Source: an uncultured Dechloromonas sp. (GTDB lineage: Bacteria; Pseudomonadota; Gammaproteobacteria; Burkholderiales; Rhodocyclaceae). From it: a stretch of 14,291 nucleotides of DNA. Positions 14,290-14,291 of this stretch are shown in pieces. The notes under the pieces are model-generated. The model saw only the letters and a list, made by a program, of their open reading frames with translations, had not been told where the DNA came from and did no database searches. The translations under genes and the position numbers were made by a program. The stretch covers positions 1 through 14,291 of the forward strand of contig CAMKYP010000048.1 in assembly GCA_946477505.1 (NCBI GenBank), read 5' to 3'. The first letter of the stretch is position 1. Each line of letters starts with the position of its first letter.

Positions 14290-14291
14290 GC

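Larger units (their letters stand above)
2500..14291. mobile_element. One end of a putative integrative conjugative element inserted at tRNA-Pro
   Basis: Everything from the tRNA 3' end onward is accessory: an Abi-type operon, a small membrane protein and six genes in the distal order of an F-type mating apparatus. Such genes are expected on a conjugative plasmid or ICE, and here they adjoin a chromosomal tRNA gene. The attachment core would normally be the 3' part of the tRNA, with a second copy at the far end outside the window. No integrase, relaxase, coupling ATPase or second att copy is visible. Element identity, completeness and the exact boundary are therefore inferred. Confidence 0.6.

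Overview
The window looks like a high-GC betaproteobacterial chromosome, probably Rhodocyclales-like. This is inferred from the pheT-ihfA-merR-tRNA-Pro order, codon use and recalled protein similarity; no search was run. It falls into three regions.

(1) 1-2541, core chromosome, all on the + strand: the 3' part of pheT (phenylalanyl-tRNA synthetase beta chain), ihfA (integration host factor alpha), a short MerR-family regulator overlapping ihfA, and tRNA-Pro(GGG) with its own -10 box. A UUCG-tetraloop terminator follows the tRNA.

(2) About 2500-5966, accessory cargo on the + strand starting right at the tRNA 3' end. A 320-base gene-free stretch ends in a promoter covered by two inverted repeats. 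It drives a three-gene operon with 4-base overlaps at both junctions: an AbiEi/DUF6088-type antitoxin-repressor, an AbiEii-type nucleotidyltransferase toxin, and a 304-residue protein resembling AbiJ N-terminal-domain (NTD4) proteins. I read this as a toxin-antitoxin or abortive-infection defence module with a less usual third component. A small two-helix membrane protein follows.

(3) 5967-14291, the distal part of an F-type (MPF_F) conjugation operon on the - strand. In transcription order it is trbC (cut by the window edge), traN, an unnamed secreted 124-residue protein, traF (with a CXXC thioredoxin motif), traH and traG. Genes overlap or lie 9-33 bases apart, mostly with strong Shine-Dalgarno sites. 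These proteins complete and retract the pilus and stabilise mating pairs.

Together, regions 2 and 3 are best read as one end of an integrative conjugative element (ICE) or its remnant, inserted at tRNA-Pro and carrying anti-phage cargo between the attachment site and the transfer genes. No integrase, relaxase, coupling protein or second att copy is in view, so the element itself is inferred. The most interesting points are the three-gene Abi operon and its operator, the composition change inside traG where the exclusion-specificity half would lie, and the small membrane gene that abuts traG tail to tail.
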